The translations under genes were made by a program, and so were the position numbers. Below are positions 49,152-58,488 of a stretch of 64,000 bases of DNA, piece by piece (position 1 is the first letter of the stretch; the number at the start of each line of letters is the position of its first letter). This DNA comes from Pseudomonas pharyngis (lineage in GTDB: Bacteria > Pseudomonadota > Gammaproteobacteria > Pseudomonadales > Pseudomonadaceae), in contig NZ_BQID01000002.1 of assembly GCF_021602345.1 (NCBI RefSeq), forward strand, positions 124,001 through 188,000, read 5' to 3'. The notes beneath the pieces are model-generated. The model was not told where the DNA came from. It saw only the letters and a list, made by a program, of their open reading frames with translations, and ran no database searches.

Positions 49152-50225
49152 TTACTGTTGGGTTTTTCCTTCACGCTCGAGCAATTCGCGCTTGCGCTCC
49201 ACGCCCCAGCGGTAACCCGACAGATTGCCGTCACTGCGCACAACGCGATGACAGGGGATTGCTACCGCCAGGCTGTTGGCACCGCAAGCCTGAGCCACTG
49301 CGCGCACGGCTTTTGGCGAGCCGATCTGCAGGGCAATGTCCGCGTAGCTGGCGGTGCTGCCGACCGGTATTTCGCGCAGCGCCTGCCACACCCGTTCCTG
49401 AAACGCCGTGCCGCGCACATCCAGCGGCAAATTTAGTCCGATGGCGGGCGCTTCAATGAAGCCGACGACGCGAGCGATCAGTTGTTCGAACTCGGCATCG
49501 GCGCCGATCAGGTTGGCCCGGCGAAACTGGTCCTGCAGGTCGCACACCAATTGGTGTGGATCGTCGCCCAGCAGAATCGCGCAGATCCCGCGCTCGCTCT
49601 GTGCCACCAGAATGGCGCCGAGCGAGCACTGGCCGACGGCGAAGCGGATGTCGTTGTTCTGGCCGGCGGCCCGGAAGTCGCCGGGTTTCATACCCAGTAA
49701 CTGATCGGCCGACTCGTAAAAACGGCTGTTGGAATTGAAGCCGGCGTCATACAGCGCTTCGGTCACCGAGCCGCCGTCTGCCAGACGCTGACGAACCCGG
49801 CGCGAGCGATGCGCGGCTGCATAGCCTTTGGGCGTCAGGCCCGTCGCTGCTTTGAACACGCGATGAAAATGAAAGGCGCTCAGGCCAGCGGTCTCGGCGA
49901 GATCATTGAGTGCGGGCAGGCTGTCCGACGCTTCGATCTGGCGACAGGCTGCCGCAACGGTGGCGGCATGCTGCGCGGCGACCTCGGTCTGATCCTTGCT
50001 CACTCGTCTGCTTGGGCGATAGCCTGCGGCTTCGGCTTCTTCGGCGGTATCGAAGAACTCGACGTTCTGCGGTTTCGGCAAGCGAGCCAGGCTGCTGGGG
50101 CGGCAATAGATGCCGGTGGTTTTCACGGCATAGACAAACTGGCTGTCCGCCCGAGGGTCGCGCGCCACGACAGCGGCCCAGCGTGGATCGTCTTCAGTGT
50201 TCAGCGAGGTGGTAAGCGTTTTCAT
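49152..50225 (-). CDS. ada: Ada-type AraC/methyltransferase with degenerate N-terminal zinc domain
   Basis: 357 residues. N-terminal Ada_Zn-like region (1-80), AraC helix-turn-helix (about 90-190, SLPALNDLAETAGLSAFHFHRVF), then the O6-methylguanine methyltransferase domain with the active-site PCHRVV. By alignment with E. coli Ada (C38, C42, C69, C72), only C41 is kept; C42 became S45, C69 became S72 and C72 became V75. Without these ligands zinc coordination should fail, so phosphotriester sensing and transcription activation are doubtful, whereas O6-methylguanine repair looks intact. Third gene of an apparent alkylation-repair cluster behind alkB. Confidence 0.88.
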   Translation of the reverse strand: MKTLTTSLNTEDDPRWAAVVARDPRADSQFVYAVKTTGIYCRPSSLARLPKPQNVEFFDTAEEAEAAGYRPSRRVSKDQTEVAAQHAATVAAACRQIEASDSLPALNDLAETAGLSAFHFHRVFKAATGLTPKGYAAAHRSRRVRQRLADGGSVTEALYDAGFNSNSRFYESADQLLGMKPGDFRAAGQNNDIRFAVGQCSLGAILVAQSERGICAILLGDDPHQLVCDLQDQFRRANLIGADAEFEQLIARVVGFIEAPAIGLNLPLDVRGTAFQERVWQALREIPVGSTASYADIALQIGSPKAVRAVAQACGANSLAVAIPCHRVVRSDGNLSGYRWGVERKRELLEREGKTQQ

Positions 50226-50313
50226 GATGGAAAGTCCGTTGACCTGTTGAATTTCAGGTTAACCAGTGCCACCGGCCGGAACACTCCGAGCCTTGCGGTC
50301 AAACTTTGCAGAA

Positions 50314-50976
50314 TTATCCGGCGGTGCGAAACGTGAGATTGAAGCGTTGTTCGCCCAGGCGCGGGTGCCGGCCAGGTTTGATCGGCAGGATGCCGTGGTA
50401 GCGCAACCGGTCGGCGCCGCCCCAGATCACCATGTCGCCGTGCAGCAACGGGATTTTCTGGGTCCTGTCGCCGCGCGCGAAACCGCCGAACAGGAACGTC
50501 GCGGGCAGGCCCAATGACAGCGAAACGATCGGCGCTTCGTAGGCGTTTTCGTCTTTGTCCTGATGCAACGACATCTTCGCGCCCGGAATATAACGATTGA
50601 TCAGGCAGGAATCCGGCGTGAAGTCGGCAAATCCGGCGCGTTTCGCTGCTGCCTGGGCCAGTTCACGAAACACCTCGGGCATCGCCGGCCAGGGTCGATG
50701 GCTCACGGGATCTTCGGATGAATAGCGGTAACCGCTGCGATCGGTGATCCAGCCCAGTGCACCGCAACTGCTGGTAGCCACCGACATGCTGAAGCCCCCG
50801 GGCGTCATCATGTGGCGCAACGGAGCGCAGGCTATGATCGATTCCAGGGCCGGCAACAACTGCTCGATTCGCGCCAATGCAAAGCCGCGCAACACCCAGG
50901 ATTGCTCGCCGATCTGTTCGGCGCGTCGTGGTTGCTCGGATTCTGTGTCGGCGAACAGGTCGAAGGTGGTTTGCAT
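50314..50976 (-). CDS. alkB: Alpha-ketoglutarate-dependent DNA demethylase AlkB
   Basis: 220 residues. Iron-binding triad H138-x-D140 (LHQDKDE) and H194 (RYHGILP), with R211 in RFNLTFR for 2-oxoglutarate binding. It oxidatively removes methyl groups from 1-methyladenine and 3-methylcytosine. 6 bp downstream of the 2OG oxygenase gene and 88 bp before ada; the three probably form one operon. Confidence 0.95.
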   Translation of the reverse strand: MQTTFDLFADTESEQPRRAEQIGEQSWVLRGFALARIEQLLPALESIIACAPLRHMMTPGGFSMSVATSSCGALGWITDRSGYRYSSEDPVSHRPWPAMPEVFRELAQAAAKRAGFADFTPDSCLINRYIPGAKMSLHQDKDENAYEAPIVSLSLGLPATFLFGGFARGDRTQKIPLLHGDMVIWGGADRLRYHGILPIKPGRHPRLGEQRFNLTFRTAG

Positions 50977-50981
50977 GATCG

Positions 50982-51695
50982 TCAGGTCGCGTCGTGGAAG
51001 ATGATGCCCAGAGTATGCCGTTTTCCGCTGTGCAGTCGGCTGACACCGTGGCGCATGGTCACCCGGTAGTCACCGCGCACGCCTTTGACCGGGCGCTGGC
51101 TGACGGCAAAGATCAGCGCGTCGCCTTTTCGCAGGTCCATCACCAGCGGGCGCGACTGCATTCTCGGACGTTGTTCGGTCATGACGAACTCGCCACCGGT
51201 GAAATCTTCGCCAGGTTCTGACAGAAGAATCGCCACTTGCAGCGGAAACACATGTTCGCCGTACAGATCCTGATGCAGACAGTTGTAGTCCTGCGGGCCG
51301 TATTGCAGCAAGAGCGGGGTAGGCCGCAGTTGACCGGCGGCGTGGCAGCGCTCGAGAAATTCGCTGTGTTGCGCTGGAAAACGCTCCGGTAGTCCCATTC
51401 GTTCATGCCAGCGGTTGGCCAGAGGCACGAGTCGCGAGTAAAGCGCGCTGCGCAGGCGTTCCACCACGGATGGAAGCGGATAGCGCAGGTATTTGTATTC
51501 CCCGCGTCCGAAACCATGGCGGGCCATGATCACCTGGGACCGGAACGGTTCGCTTTGTGGGTAAAGCGCACTCAATCGATCGCAGGTCTCCGGGCGCAGC
51601 AGCGTGCGGATGACGGCACAACCGTCCTGATCCAGTTGCCGCTCCAGGGCGATCCAGTCGAGCGCAACGAGCGGGGAGGCGGGTGAGGATGACAT
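50982..51695 (-). CDS. 2-oxoglutarate/Fe(II) dioxygenase, prolyl-hydroxylase-like
   Basis: 237 residues. H-x-D in LHQDLYGEHVFPLQVAILLSEPG (HQD), downstream FTGGEFVMTE, then a distal His in RHGVSRLHSG followed by the Arg of KRHTLGIIFHDA. The fold matches the Fe(II) 2OG-oxygenase superfamily. It begins the alkB-ada cluster, so a nucleic-acid or protein-repair substrate is possible but unproven. Confidence 0.8.
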   Translation of the reverse strand: MSSSPASPLVALDWIALERQLDQDGCAVIRTLLRPETCDRLSALYPQSEPFRSQVIMARHGFGRGEYKYLRYPLPSVVERLRSALYSRLVPLANRWHERMGLPERFPAQHSEFLERCHAAGQLRPTPLLLQYGPQDYNCLHQDLYGEHVFPLQVAILLSEPGEDFTGGEFVMTEQRPRMQSRPLVMDLRKGDALIFAVSQRPVKGVRGDYRVTMRHGVSRLHSGKRHTLGIIFHDAT

Positions 51696-51786
51696 GCTGA
51701 TTCCTTGGCTTGCATTCAGGTATCAGTCTGGGTCGTCCACCCGGCCGCAACACTCCGCCGCTTGCGGTCGAATTGTCACCCGGGTC

Positions 51787-51957
51787 TTACAGGGCCTTGC
51801 TGACGCTGATGTCGCTGATCTCATCAGCGCTCTGGCCGTGCAGGGCATCCAGTGCGGCCTTGGCTTCTTCCGGCGTGCCGTTTTCCAGCTGGGCGAACTC
51901 GAAGCGGCGTTCACCGTTGAGTTTGTACTTGATCACGTATTTGGTTGTTTGGGCCAC
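51787..51957 (-). CDS. Small conserved-looking protein (56 residues), short gene
   Basis: GTG start at 51957 with AGGTAAG upstream; ends at TAA 51789-51787. Sequence begins MAQTTKYVIKYKLNGERRFE and ends EISDISVSKAL; a beta-strand pair followed by helix (TPEEAKAALDALHG). Codon use and a clean ribosome-binding site support a real gene. No named family. It starts 34 bp after the DUF1883 gene's stop and is likely co-transcribed. Confidence 0.65.
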   Translation of the reverse strand: MAQTTKYVIKYKLNGERRFEFAQLENGTPEEAKAALDALHGQSADEISDISVSKAL

Positions 51958-51991
51958 GTTGATGCTTACCTGTCTGCGTTGGCGGAACCGC

Positions 51992-52294
51992 TCAGTTGAG
52001 TTTGGAGCTGGAGCGGCGAATGATCTTGATCGAGTGCGTCAGGGTTGGCTTGCGGGTCACGCTGATCGCGCGGCGGCTGACGGTGTCGATGGTGATGTTC
52101 CAGAAACCGGTGCTGGGTGCGGTGATGCGGGCTGGAAACGTGTCAAAGGCGCCGCCGTGATAGGTGTGGCGCCCGCCATTTTTGAAGCTTCGGAAGTTGG
52201 CGTCGTTCATCAAGCGGATGTTGCAGGTTTGCGAGCATTGAATGACGACGATGTCGTCTTCGTTGAGGTGCTCGCGCTGGTGAATGAATTTCAT
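51992..52294 (-). CDS. DUF1883-family protein
   Basis: 100 residues from ATG 52294, preceded by GGAGGCG. Begins MKFIHQREHLNEDDIVVIQC, with SFKNGGRHTYHGGAFDTFPARITAPSTGFWNITIDT characteristic of DUF1883, a beta-rich domain of unknown function seen beside TIR-type proteins and alone in Pseudomonas. Basic C-terminus (IKIIRRSSSKLN). Confidence 0.7.
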   Translation of the reverse strand: MKFIHQREHLNEDDIVVIQCSQTCNIRLMNDANFRSFKNGGRHTYHGGAFDTFPARITAPSTGFWNITIDTVSRRAISVTRKPTLTHSIKIIRRSSSKLN

Positions 52295-52504
52295 GGGCGC
52301 CTCCAGAAGGGCTTTTTCTACAAAATCAAAACGATAGCATTGTCGATCGGCGCAGTTTATCAGCCCGGACAGGTTATTATCCGGCCGTCGGGCAGCGCTT
52401 TGACAATTAAAAACAGAATTCACGATTCGATGTGGGTTAAATGCAGTGAGCCTCGGAGAAAAACGGCATTCATGCTGTCGGAGGGTCTTTATTGGAGGTT
52501 TTGT

Positions 52505-52861
52505 ATGAAGTGGGGTGTGGTGATTCTGCCGTTGGCATTGGCAATGGGTGGTTGCGCAAGTGTTTCGGAAATCAATGAAACACTGCCGACCATGAACGTC
52601 ATTTCCGGCAAGAAGCCCCATGAATATGCTGAATGCCTGGCCGAAAAGCTGTCCAGCAGCCGCGGTGCCCTGCAGGTAGAGCGGAACAAGGACGAGGTTC
52701 GGGTCATTGTGCCGGGCAAGCTGGGATCGGGTCCGGCGGCGGTGTTTGACATCGAGGATCGCTCCGGTGGCAGCAGCATCAAGCTGCACGAGCGGATGTC
52801 CAACGTGCCGCTGCGTCCATGGGATGTACGCAAAGCCGCCACGGCCTGTATTTCCGGCTGA
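52505..52861 (+). CDS. Small lipoprotein
   Basis: 118 residues. Signal with lipobox (ALAMGGC), mature part about 95 residues, including SGKKPHEYAECLAEKLSSSRGA. TGGAGGT at 52492-52498 precedes the ATG. Outer- or inner-membrane anchoring is likely. No recognised family. Confidence 0.75.
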   Translation: MKWGVVILPLALAMGGCASVSEINETLPTMNVISGKKPHEYAECLAEKLSSSRGALQVERNKDEVRVIVPGKLGSGPAAVFDIEDRSGGSSIKLHERMSNVPLRPWDVRKAATACISG

Positions 52862-52933
52862 TAGACTGTCAGCAGTCAGCATTGATGCCGTCACAGCGTT
52901 GCTGTGGCGGCATTGTCATTTCCGGAGCGGTGA

Positions 52934-53164
52934 ATGAAGAGAGAGCAGGTGCGGGAGCGACACAAGGAAGGGCTTATTGCGGCTACCCATGTGATCCAGA
53001 ACCCGGCGAATCCGGGGGAGTGGATCGTGTTTTTCAAGAAAAGCGCCGGGCGCAGTTACTTCCTGGTCGACGATAACGACGAAGTCGAGTCCTTCAACCG
53101 GCTCGACGACCTGATCGAGGTCGTGCGCGGGCTGGGGATCAAGTTCGCCGAAATTCACATGTAA
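52934..53164 (+). CDS. Small conserved hypothetical protein
   Basis: 76 residues: MKREQVRERHKEGLIAATHV, then WIVFFKKSAGRSYFLVDDND, then LDDLIEVVRGLGIKFAEIHM. A compact alpha/beta protein. GGAG about seven bases upstream of the ATG. Family recurs in Pseudomonas; function unknown to me. Confidence 0.65.
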   Translation: MKREQVRERHKEGLIAATHVIQNPANPGEWIVFFKKSAGRSYFLVDDNDEVESFNRLDDLIEVVRGLGIKFAEIHM

Positions 53165-53166
53165 GG

Positions 53167-53463
53167 CTACTTGCAGACCACTACCACGCTGCGGTTTTTG
53201 TAGTTGCCGACGTCGACGCCCAGCGTCTTGTCGTCTTCCTTGGGCGCCGGTGTGCCGTCAGTTCCGACGATGCGATAACCGGTTCCGGCGCAGGACGCGT
53301 CAGCCTTTTCATAGCAGGTGGCCCAGGAATTGGCCTCGCCGGAGCAATCGATGCTCAACCCTTGTTCGCCATTGTTCAGGTAAGTGGTCTGCGAAGTGGC
53401 ACAGCCGGTCAGGGCGGCGAGTGCAATCAGCGGCAGGAAACTGATGAGGGAACGGTTGGTCAT
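53167..53463 (-). CDS. Small lipoprotein with Cys-rich mature domain
   Basis: 98 residues. Lipobox ALTGC in the signal (SLISFLPLIALAALTGC). Mature cysteines (DCSG, TCYEK, SCAG, VVCK) suggest disulfides in the periplasm. Convergent with the previous gene, ending three bases after it. Confidence 0.7.
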   Translation of the reverse strand: MTNRSLISFLPLIALAALTGCATSQTTYLNNGEQGLSIDCSGEANSWATCYEKADASCAGTGYRIVGTDGTPAPKEDDKTLGVDVGNYKNRSVVVVCK

Positions 53464-53556
53464 GGCAATGTCATCTTCGAGGAGGAGGGGGCTAGACGCT
53501 ATGACAGCGCCGGCAGGAAAAGGTTATAGCGATTGGCCACTTCTTTTCGCGCAGCC

Positions 53557-53583
53557 AAAAAAAGCCCTGCGCAATGGCAGGGC
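53557..53583 (-). terminator. Terminator of the small ORF at 53603
   Basis: GCCCTGC (53564-53570) and GCAGGGC (53577-53583), loop 6 nt, then on the minus strand GGGCTTTTTTTGGC: a clear intrinsic terminator. Confidence 0.85.
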
Positions 53584-53602
53584 CGGCCTTCATCATTACC
53601 GA

Positions 53603-53791
53603 TCAGTCTTGTTCCTTGCCGCGACGTTTCGGGGCTGCGGGCGTGTAATCGAGCACCGCGGCGACTTCAATCGCCATCGCCTCTGTGGGCAACGGGCCGG
53701 ACACGTCTTCGCCGTTGGCGGCAGTGATATGCCACTGGCCATCTTTAGCCTTGGCGACGGTGTACCCGTTGATGATTTTTGCTGCGGACAT
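53603..53791 (-). CDS. Small hypothetical protein
   Basis: 62 residues: MSAAKIINGYTVAKAKDGQW, a short beta-hairpin, then TEAMAIEVAAVLDYTPAAPKRRGKEQD with a basic tail. Supported by the following terminator and a codon pattern of genes here. Unnamed. Confidence 0.6.
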   Translation of the reverse strand: MSAAKIINGYTVAKAKDGQWHITAANGEDVSGPLPTEAMAIEVAAVLDYTPAAPKRRGKEQD

Positions 53792-54038
53792 CTAGCGGCC
53801 TCGTTGGCTGGTTCAAAGGCGCCATGATAACGGTAAATGGGCGAACGGGCGCAGGTCGATGCGGCGTTCCGAGATCTTTGGGCTAAGCTGAATGCGCAGC
53901 CTTTGTGAGCGGATTGAACTATCCGCCAGATTATTTCTCTATGTTGACATCGGTTAGCCAGTGCGGGGCATTGTAAGGTGCACGCCGCCTGATTAGACTG
54001 CGCCGAAACTCGTACACACAGCCCTTTCAAGGACTTAT

Positions 54039-54878
54039 ATGATCAAGAAATGCTTGTTCCCAGCAGCCGGTTACGGTACTCGCTTCCTCCCAGCGACGAA
54101 GGCCATGCCCAAAGAAATGCTGCCGGTGGTAAACAAGCCACTGATCCAGTACGGCGTCGAAGAAGCTCTGGATGCTGGCCTGAACGAAATTTCCATCGTG
54201 ACCGGCCGTGGCAAGCGCGCCCTGGAAGACCACTTCGACATCAGCTACGAGCTGGAAAACCAGATCAAGGGCACCGACAAGGAAAAATACCTGGTCGGTA
54301 TCCGCAAGCTGCTGGACGAGTGCTCGTTCTCCTATACCCGCCAGACCGAAATGAAAGGCCTGGGTCACGCGATCCTGACCGGTCGCCCATTGATCGGCGA
54401 CGAACCGTTCGCCGTGGTGCTGGCGGACGACCTGTGCGTTAACCTCGACGGTGACGGCGTCCTGACCCAAATGGTCAAGCTGTATAAACAGTTCCGCTGC
54501 TCGATCATTGCCATTCAGGAAGTTGATCCGCAGGAAACCAGCAAGTACGGCGTGATCGCTGGTGAAATGATCCGCGACGACATCTACCGCGTACACAGCA
54601 TGGTCGAGAAGCCAAAGCCGGAAGACGCGCCGTCGAACCTGGCGATCATCGGCCGCTACATCCTGACTCCGGACATCTTCGACCTGATCGAGCAGACCGA
54701 GCCAGGCAAGGGCGGTGAAATCCAGATCACCGACGCCCTGATGAAACAAGCCCAGAACGGCTGCGTGATGGCTTACAAGTTCAAGGGCAAGCGTTTCGAC
54801 TGCGGTGGTGCTGAAGGCTATATCGAAGCCACCAACTTCTGCTTCGAGAACTTCTACAAAACTGGCAAGGCTTACTGA
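54039..54878 (+). CDS. galU: UTP--glucose-1-phosphate uridylyltransferase
   Basis: 279 residues. Nucleotidyltransferase signature FPAAGYGTRFLPATKAMPKE at residues 7-26 and VEKPKPEDAPSNLAIIGRY; supplies UDP-glucose for polysaccharides. AAGGA precedes the ATG. A terminator follows. Confidence 0.95.
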   Translation: MIKKCLFPAAGYGTRFLPATKAMPKEMLPVVNKPLIQYGVEEALDAGLNEISIVTGRGKRALEDHFDISYELENQIKGTDKEKYLVGIRKLLDECSFSYTRQTEMKGLGHAILTGRPLIGDEPFAVVLADDLCVNLDGDGVLTQMVKLYKQFRCSIIAIQEVDPQETSKYGVIAGEMIRDDIYRVHSMVEKPKPEDAPSNLAIIGRYILTPDIFDLIEQTEPGKGGEIQITDALMKQAQNGCVMAYKFKGKRFDCGGAEGYIEATNFCFENFYKTGKAY

Positions 54879-54900
54879 TAGCGCCTGATCTGCCTGTGCG

Positions 54901-54926
54901 AAAAAGCCACCTTCGGGTGGCTTTTT
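54901..54926 (+). terminator. Intrinsic terminator of galU
   Basis: AAAAAGCCACC-TTCG-GGTGGCTTTTT: a perfect 11-bp stem closed by a UUCG tetraloop with a T run, 22 bp after the stop. Confidence 0.95.
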
Positions 54927-55007
54927 CATTTTCCGCCCCTATATCGGCAGGAGTGCTTGCCCAACGGACGACGGCGGGTATGCTGATCGCCTGCCGAGGA
55001 GATAGAA

Positions 55008-56366
55008 ATGGCCTACGATTTTGACCTTTATGTGATTGGTGCCGGTTCCGGCGGTGTGCGGGCTGCGCGTTTTGCTGCCGGGTTCGGTGCGAAAGTGGCG
55101 GTGGCCGAGAGCCGTTATTTGGGCGGTACTTGCGTCAACGTCGGTTGCGTACCGAAAAAACTGTTGGTGTATGGCACGCATTTCGCCGAAGACTTCGAGC
55201 AGTCCTCGGGTTTTGGCTGGAGCCTGGGCGAGGCGAATTTCGATTGGGCCACGCTGATTGCCAACAAGGATCGCGAGATCAATCGCCTGAACGGCATTTA
55301 TCGCAATCTGCTGGTCAACAGTGGCGTGACCCTGCATGAAGCGCACGCGAAAATCGTTGGTCCGCACGAAGTCGAGGTCAACGGTGAGCGATACACTGCG
55401 AAGAATATTCTGATCGCCACTGGTGGCTGGCCGCAGATCCCGGAGATTCCGGGGCATGAGCATGCGATCAGCTCGAACCAGGCGTTCTTCCTGAAAGAGC
55501 TGCCAAAGCGCGTGCTGGTCGTCGGCGGCGGTTATATCGCCGTCGAATTTGCCGGGATTTTCCATGGGCTGGGCGCCAACACGACGTTGCTGTATCGCGG
55601 GGATCTGTTCTTGCGCGGTTTCGACGGTTCGGTGCGTAACCATTTGAAGGAAGAACTGACCAAGCGCGGTATGGATCTGCAATTCAATGCCGACATTGCG
55701 CGCATCGACAAGCAGTCGGATGGCAGCCTGAAAGCGACTCTCAAGGATGGTCGCGTACTGGAAGCGGATTGTGTGTTCTACGCCACCGGTCGGCGTCCGA
55801 TGCTGGACAATCTGGGGCTGGAAAACACTGATGTGCAGCTCGACGACAAGGGCTTCATCAAGGTCGATGAGCAATACCAGACCACCGAGCCGTCAATTCT
55901 GGCACTGGGTGATGTCATCGGTCGCGTGCAGTTGACGCCGGTGGCGCTGGCCGAAGGCATGGCAGTGGCGCGACGCCTGTTCAAGCCTGAGCAATACCGT
56001 CCGGTGGATTACAAGATGATCCCGACGGCTGTGTTCAGCCTGCCGAATATCGGCACCGTCGGCCTGACCGAAGAAGAGGCGCGGGAAGCGGGTCACGACG
56101 TGGTGATCTACGAAAGCCGCTTCCGGCCGATGAAGCTGACTCTGACGGATTGCCAGGAACGCACGCTGATGAAGCTGGTGGTCGATGGCAGATCTGACAA
56201 GGTGCTGGGCTGTCACATGGTAGGGCCGGATGCCGGCGAGATTGTGCAGGGTTTGGCAATCGCATTGAAGGCTGGCGCCACCAAGCGTGACTTCGACGAC
56301 ACCATCGGGGTGCACCCGACGGCGGCCGAAGAGTTTGTCACCATGCGTACGCCGGTCGGCGCTTAA
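55008..56366 (+). CDS. gor: Glutathione reductase
   Basis: 452 residues. FAD motif [14 protein letters not shown], redox disulfide C42-VNVG-C47 and the dimer-interface end [16 protein letters not shown] site [12 protein letters not shown]. Reduces oxidised glutathione in the cytoplasm. GGAG precedes the ATG. Confidence 0.95.
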   Translation: MAYDFDLYVIGAGSGGVRAARFAAGFGAKVAVAESRYLGGTCVNVGCVPKKLLVYGTHFAEDFEQSSGFGWSLGEANFDWATLIANKDREINRLNGIYRNLLVNSGVTLHEAHAKIVGPHEVEVNGERYTAKNILIATGGWPQIPEIPGHEHAISSNQAFFLKELPKRVLVVGGGYIAVEFAGIFHGLGANTTLLYRGDLFLRGFDGSVRNHLKEELTKRGMDLQFNADIARIDKQSDGSLKATLKDGRVLEADCVFYATGRRPMLDNLGLENTDVQLDDKGFIKVDEQYQTTEPSILALGDVIGRVQLTPVALAEGMAVARRLFKPEQYRPVDYKMIPTAVFSLPNIGTVGLTEEEAREAGHDVVIYESRFRPMKLTLTDCQERTLMKLVVDGRSDKVLGCHMVGPDAGEIVQGLAIALKAGATKRDFDDTIGVHPTAAEEFVTMRTPVGA

Positions 56367-57367
56367 GTCTTTTTCGGTTCTACTGCGTCTGGTGCTGCCG
56401 CAACGGTGGTGGCCAGGCGCAGGCTGGCTTGTGCCGTGGCCAATTCCTTTTCCAGTGACTGATTGAGCTGCGACTGCTCGTCGACGTTCTGCTTGAGCGT
56501 CTGGCTTTCCAGCAGTGCCACACGCAAACGTTCCTGGAGGAGGGTGCGTTCGCTGTCGACGCGAGACGCTTGCTCCAGCAGTTGATCCTGACGCTGATTG
56601 CTTTGTTTGAGCTGATCCTGCATCAGGCTCAATTCGCGCACGGTGCCGCGATTCTCGGTCAGCAGACGTTCGTTGTCGCGGTGCAACTGAGTGATCTCGT
56701 CCTGACGTACCAGTGCGCTTTGCTGCGCCTGGCGCAACTCCATCTGCAACTGCTGAACCTGAGTTTCGTGACGGCTTTGCTCCTGCTCGCGCTGTTCCTT
56801 GATGGCGTTGCGGTAGTGCTCAAGCGCATCGCGGGCATGCAGGTGCTTCTCTTCCAGCGAGCGGATCTGCTCGTCCTTGTCCTGCAGGCGCAATTCAAAG
56901 TCTGACAGTGCCTGATTCAGCCCGGCGTTGCGGGTCTGCTCGGTCTGCAACATCGAGCGGGTATCGCTCAGCGCTTCGGATTCCTTGGCCAGCGCGGCAG
57001 CCTGAATGTCGTGCTTCTTCTCCAGTTGCACATGATCCTGACGAAGCTGATTCAGTTCGTCCTCCAGTGCCTGACGCTGTTGCTCGTACTGCTCGCGCGC
57101 CTGGTCAATCGGTTCCTGCGCCTGTTCTTTCAGGCGTTGTGCAAGGCGCGTAACGAGTGCCAGCAGCTCGTCATCGATGGGTTCCGCCGAAGGATCGGCC
57201 GGTTCGCTGCCGTCATCCAGTTCTTTTAAATACCGATGAATCGTGGTTTTCGATCCTGTATTGCCCAATTCGATACGTACTGCGTCGATGCTGGGGTGTT
57301 CGCCACGGGCGAGGATCGCTGCGCGCGCGATCTGGACCACTGCTTTGTTAACGCCGCCACGGGCCAT
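56363..57367 (-). CDS. KfrA-N domain DNA-binding coiled-coil protein
   Basis: 334 residues from ATG 57367 (GGAG upstream). N-terminal ~70 residues match the plasmid KfrA DNA-binding domain ([41 protein letters not shown] split across ~40 residues). The rest is a long alpha-helical coiled coil (Q/E/R-rich, about 75-325). KfrA of RK2 is an autoregulated repressor thought to aid plasmid partition. Here it is chromosomal, diverging from a tyrosine recombinase; their shared spacer has inverted repeats. Its stop overlaps the end of gor by four bases. Confidence 0.75.
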   Translation of the reverse strand: MARGGVNKAVVQIARAAILARGEHPSIDAVRIELGNTGSKTTIHRYLKELDDGSEPADPSAEPIDDELLALVTRLAQRLKEQAQEPIDQAREQYEQQRQALEDELNQLRQDHVQLEKKHDIQAAALAKESEALSDTRSMLQTEQTRNAGLNQALSDFELRLQDKDEQIRSLEEKHLHARDALEHYRNAIKEQREQEQSRHETQVQQLQMELRQAQQSALVRQDEITQLHRDNERLLTENRGTVRELSLMQDQLKQSNQRQDQLLEQASRVDSERTLLQERLRVALLESQTLKQNVDEQSQLNQSLEKELATAQASLRLATTVAAAPDAVEPKKT

Positions 57368-57374
57368 ATCTGCT

Positions 57375-57423
57375 CCTACCATTTCGTACTGTGGTACATG
57401 CCACTAAGGTAGGAAGTGTACCA
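57375..57423. promoter_or_regulatory. Interleaved inverted repeats between the kfrA-like and recombinase genes
   Basis: CCTACC (57375-57380)/GGTAGG (57408-57413) and TGGTACA (57392-57398)/TGTACCA (57417-57423) interleave in the divergent promoter region. KfrA proteins bind such palindromes to autoregulate, so this is a candidate operator. Confidence 0.45.
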
Positions 57424-57544
57424 TGTTGAAAATAAAGTGAAACAAGCGCTGATAAACGGACGGGATATACTGGTATTACCCCATGTGAAACCCATAAAAT
57501 CGGTTTCCGCACAAACCTTCAGTACGCCACGAGAAAATCAGCCC

Positions 57545-58483
57545 ATGAGCGATATCGATCGCTATCTGCAAGCCGCCACCCGTGACAACACCCGCCGCAG
57601 CTATCGTGCGGCCGTCGAGCATTTCGAAACGGTATGGGGCGGATTCCTGCCCGCGACAGCGGACAGCGTCGCGCGGTATCTGGTGGCGCATGCCGGCGTG
57701 CTTTCGGTCAACACGCTGAAGTTGCGCCTGTCGGCGCTGGCGCAGTGGCACAACAGTCAGGGCTTTGCCGATCCCACCAAGTCGCCGGTGGTGCGCAAAG
57801 TGTTTAAGGGCATTCGCGCCCTGCATCCCGCGCAGGAAAAACAGGCCGAGCCATTGCAACTGCGCGATCTTGAGCAGACCGTCACCTGGCTTGAGCAGGA
57901 AATGAAAGACGCCCGGGAAAAACAGGACCGGCCGCTGCTGCTACGAGCCTGCCGCGACCGCGCGTTGATCCTGCTGGGCTTCTGGCGCGGCTTTCGCAGC
58001 GATGAGCTGTGTCGGGTGCAGATCGAGCACGTGCAGGCGCACGCCGGCAGCGGCATCACCCTGTACCTGCCGCGTAGCAAGGGCGATCGCGAAAACCTCG
58101 GGCAGAACTATCAGGCCCCGGCGCTGCTGAAGTTGTGCCCGGTGCAGGCTTATATCGAGTGGGTCACCGAAGCGGCTCTGGTACGGGGCCCGGTATTTCG
58201 CGCCGTCGACCGCTGGGGCAATCTGAGCGAAGAGGGCTTGCACGCCAACAGTGTGATCCCGTTGTTACGCCAGGCCCTGGAGCGCGCGGGGATCTCCGCC
58301 GAGCGCTACACCAGCCATTCCCTGCGTCGCGGCTTCGCAACGTGGGCCCATCAAAGTGGGTGGGACCTCAAATCGTTGATGAGTTACGTGGGCTGGAAGG
58401 ATATGAAGTCCGCCATGCGCTATGTTGAAGCGAGCCCCTTTCACGGGATGGCCCGGATTACGGATAAGCCGCTGTCGCCGTAG
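57545..58483 (+). CDS. Tyrosine recombinase (site-specific integrase)
   Basis: 312 residues. N-terminal SAM-like domain (about 1-90) and catalytic domain with R in [15 protein letters not shown], the [19 protein letters not shown] box (H-x-x-R) and [17 protein letters not shown] with Tyr near the C-terminal end. No neighbouring attachment site or phage genes, so it seems to be a chromosomal regulator or DNA-inversion enzyme. Diverges from the KfrA-like gene. Confidence 0.8.
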   Translation: MSDIDRYLQAATRDNTRRSYRAAVEHFETVWGGFLPATADSVARYLVAHAGVLSVNTLKLRLSALAQWHNSQGFADPTKSPVVRKVFKGIRALHPAQEKQAEPLQLRDLEQTVTWLEQEMKDAREKQDRPLLLRACRDRALILLGFWRGFRSDELCRVQIEHVQAHAGSGITLYLPRSKGDRENLGQNYQAPALLKLCPVQAYIEWVTEAALVRGPVFRAVDRWGNLSEEGLHANSVIPLLRQALERAGISAERYTSHSLRRGFATWAHQSGWDLKSLMSYVGWKDMKSAMRYVEASPFHGMARITDKPLSP

Positions 58484-58488
58484 ATATC

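Noticed and set aside
51696-51720. Ada box (AAT-N6-GCAA) upstream of the alkB cluster
   Set aside because: A near match exists but base content and spacing do not fit the consensus.
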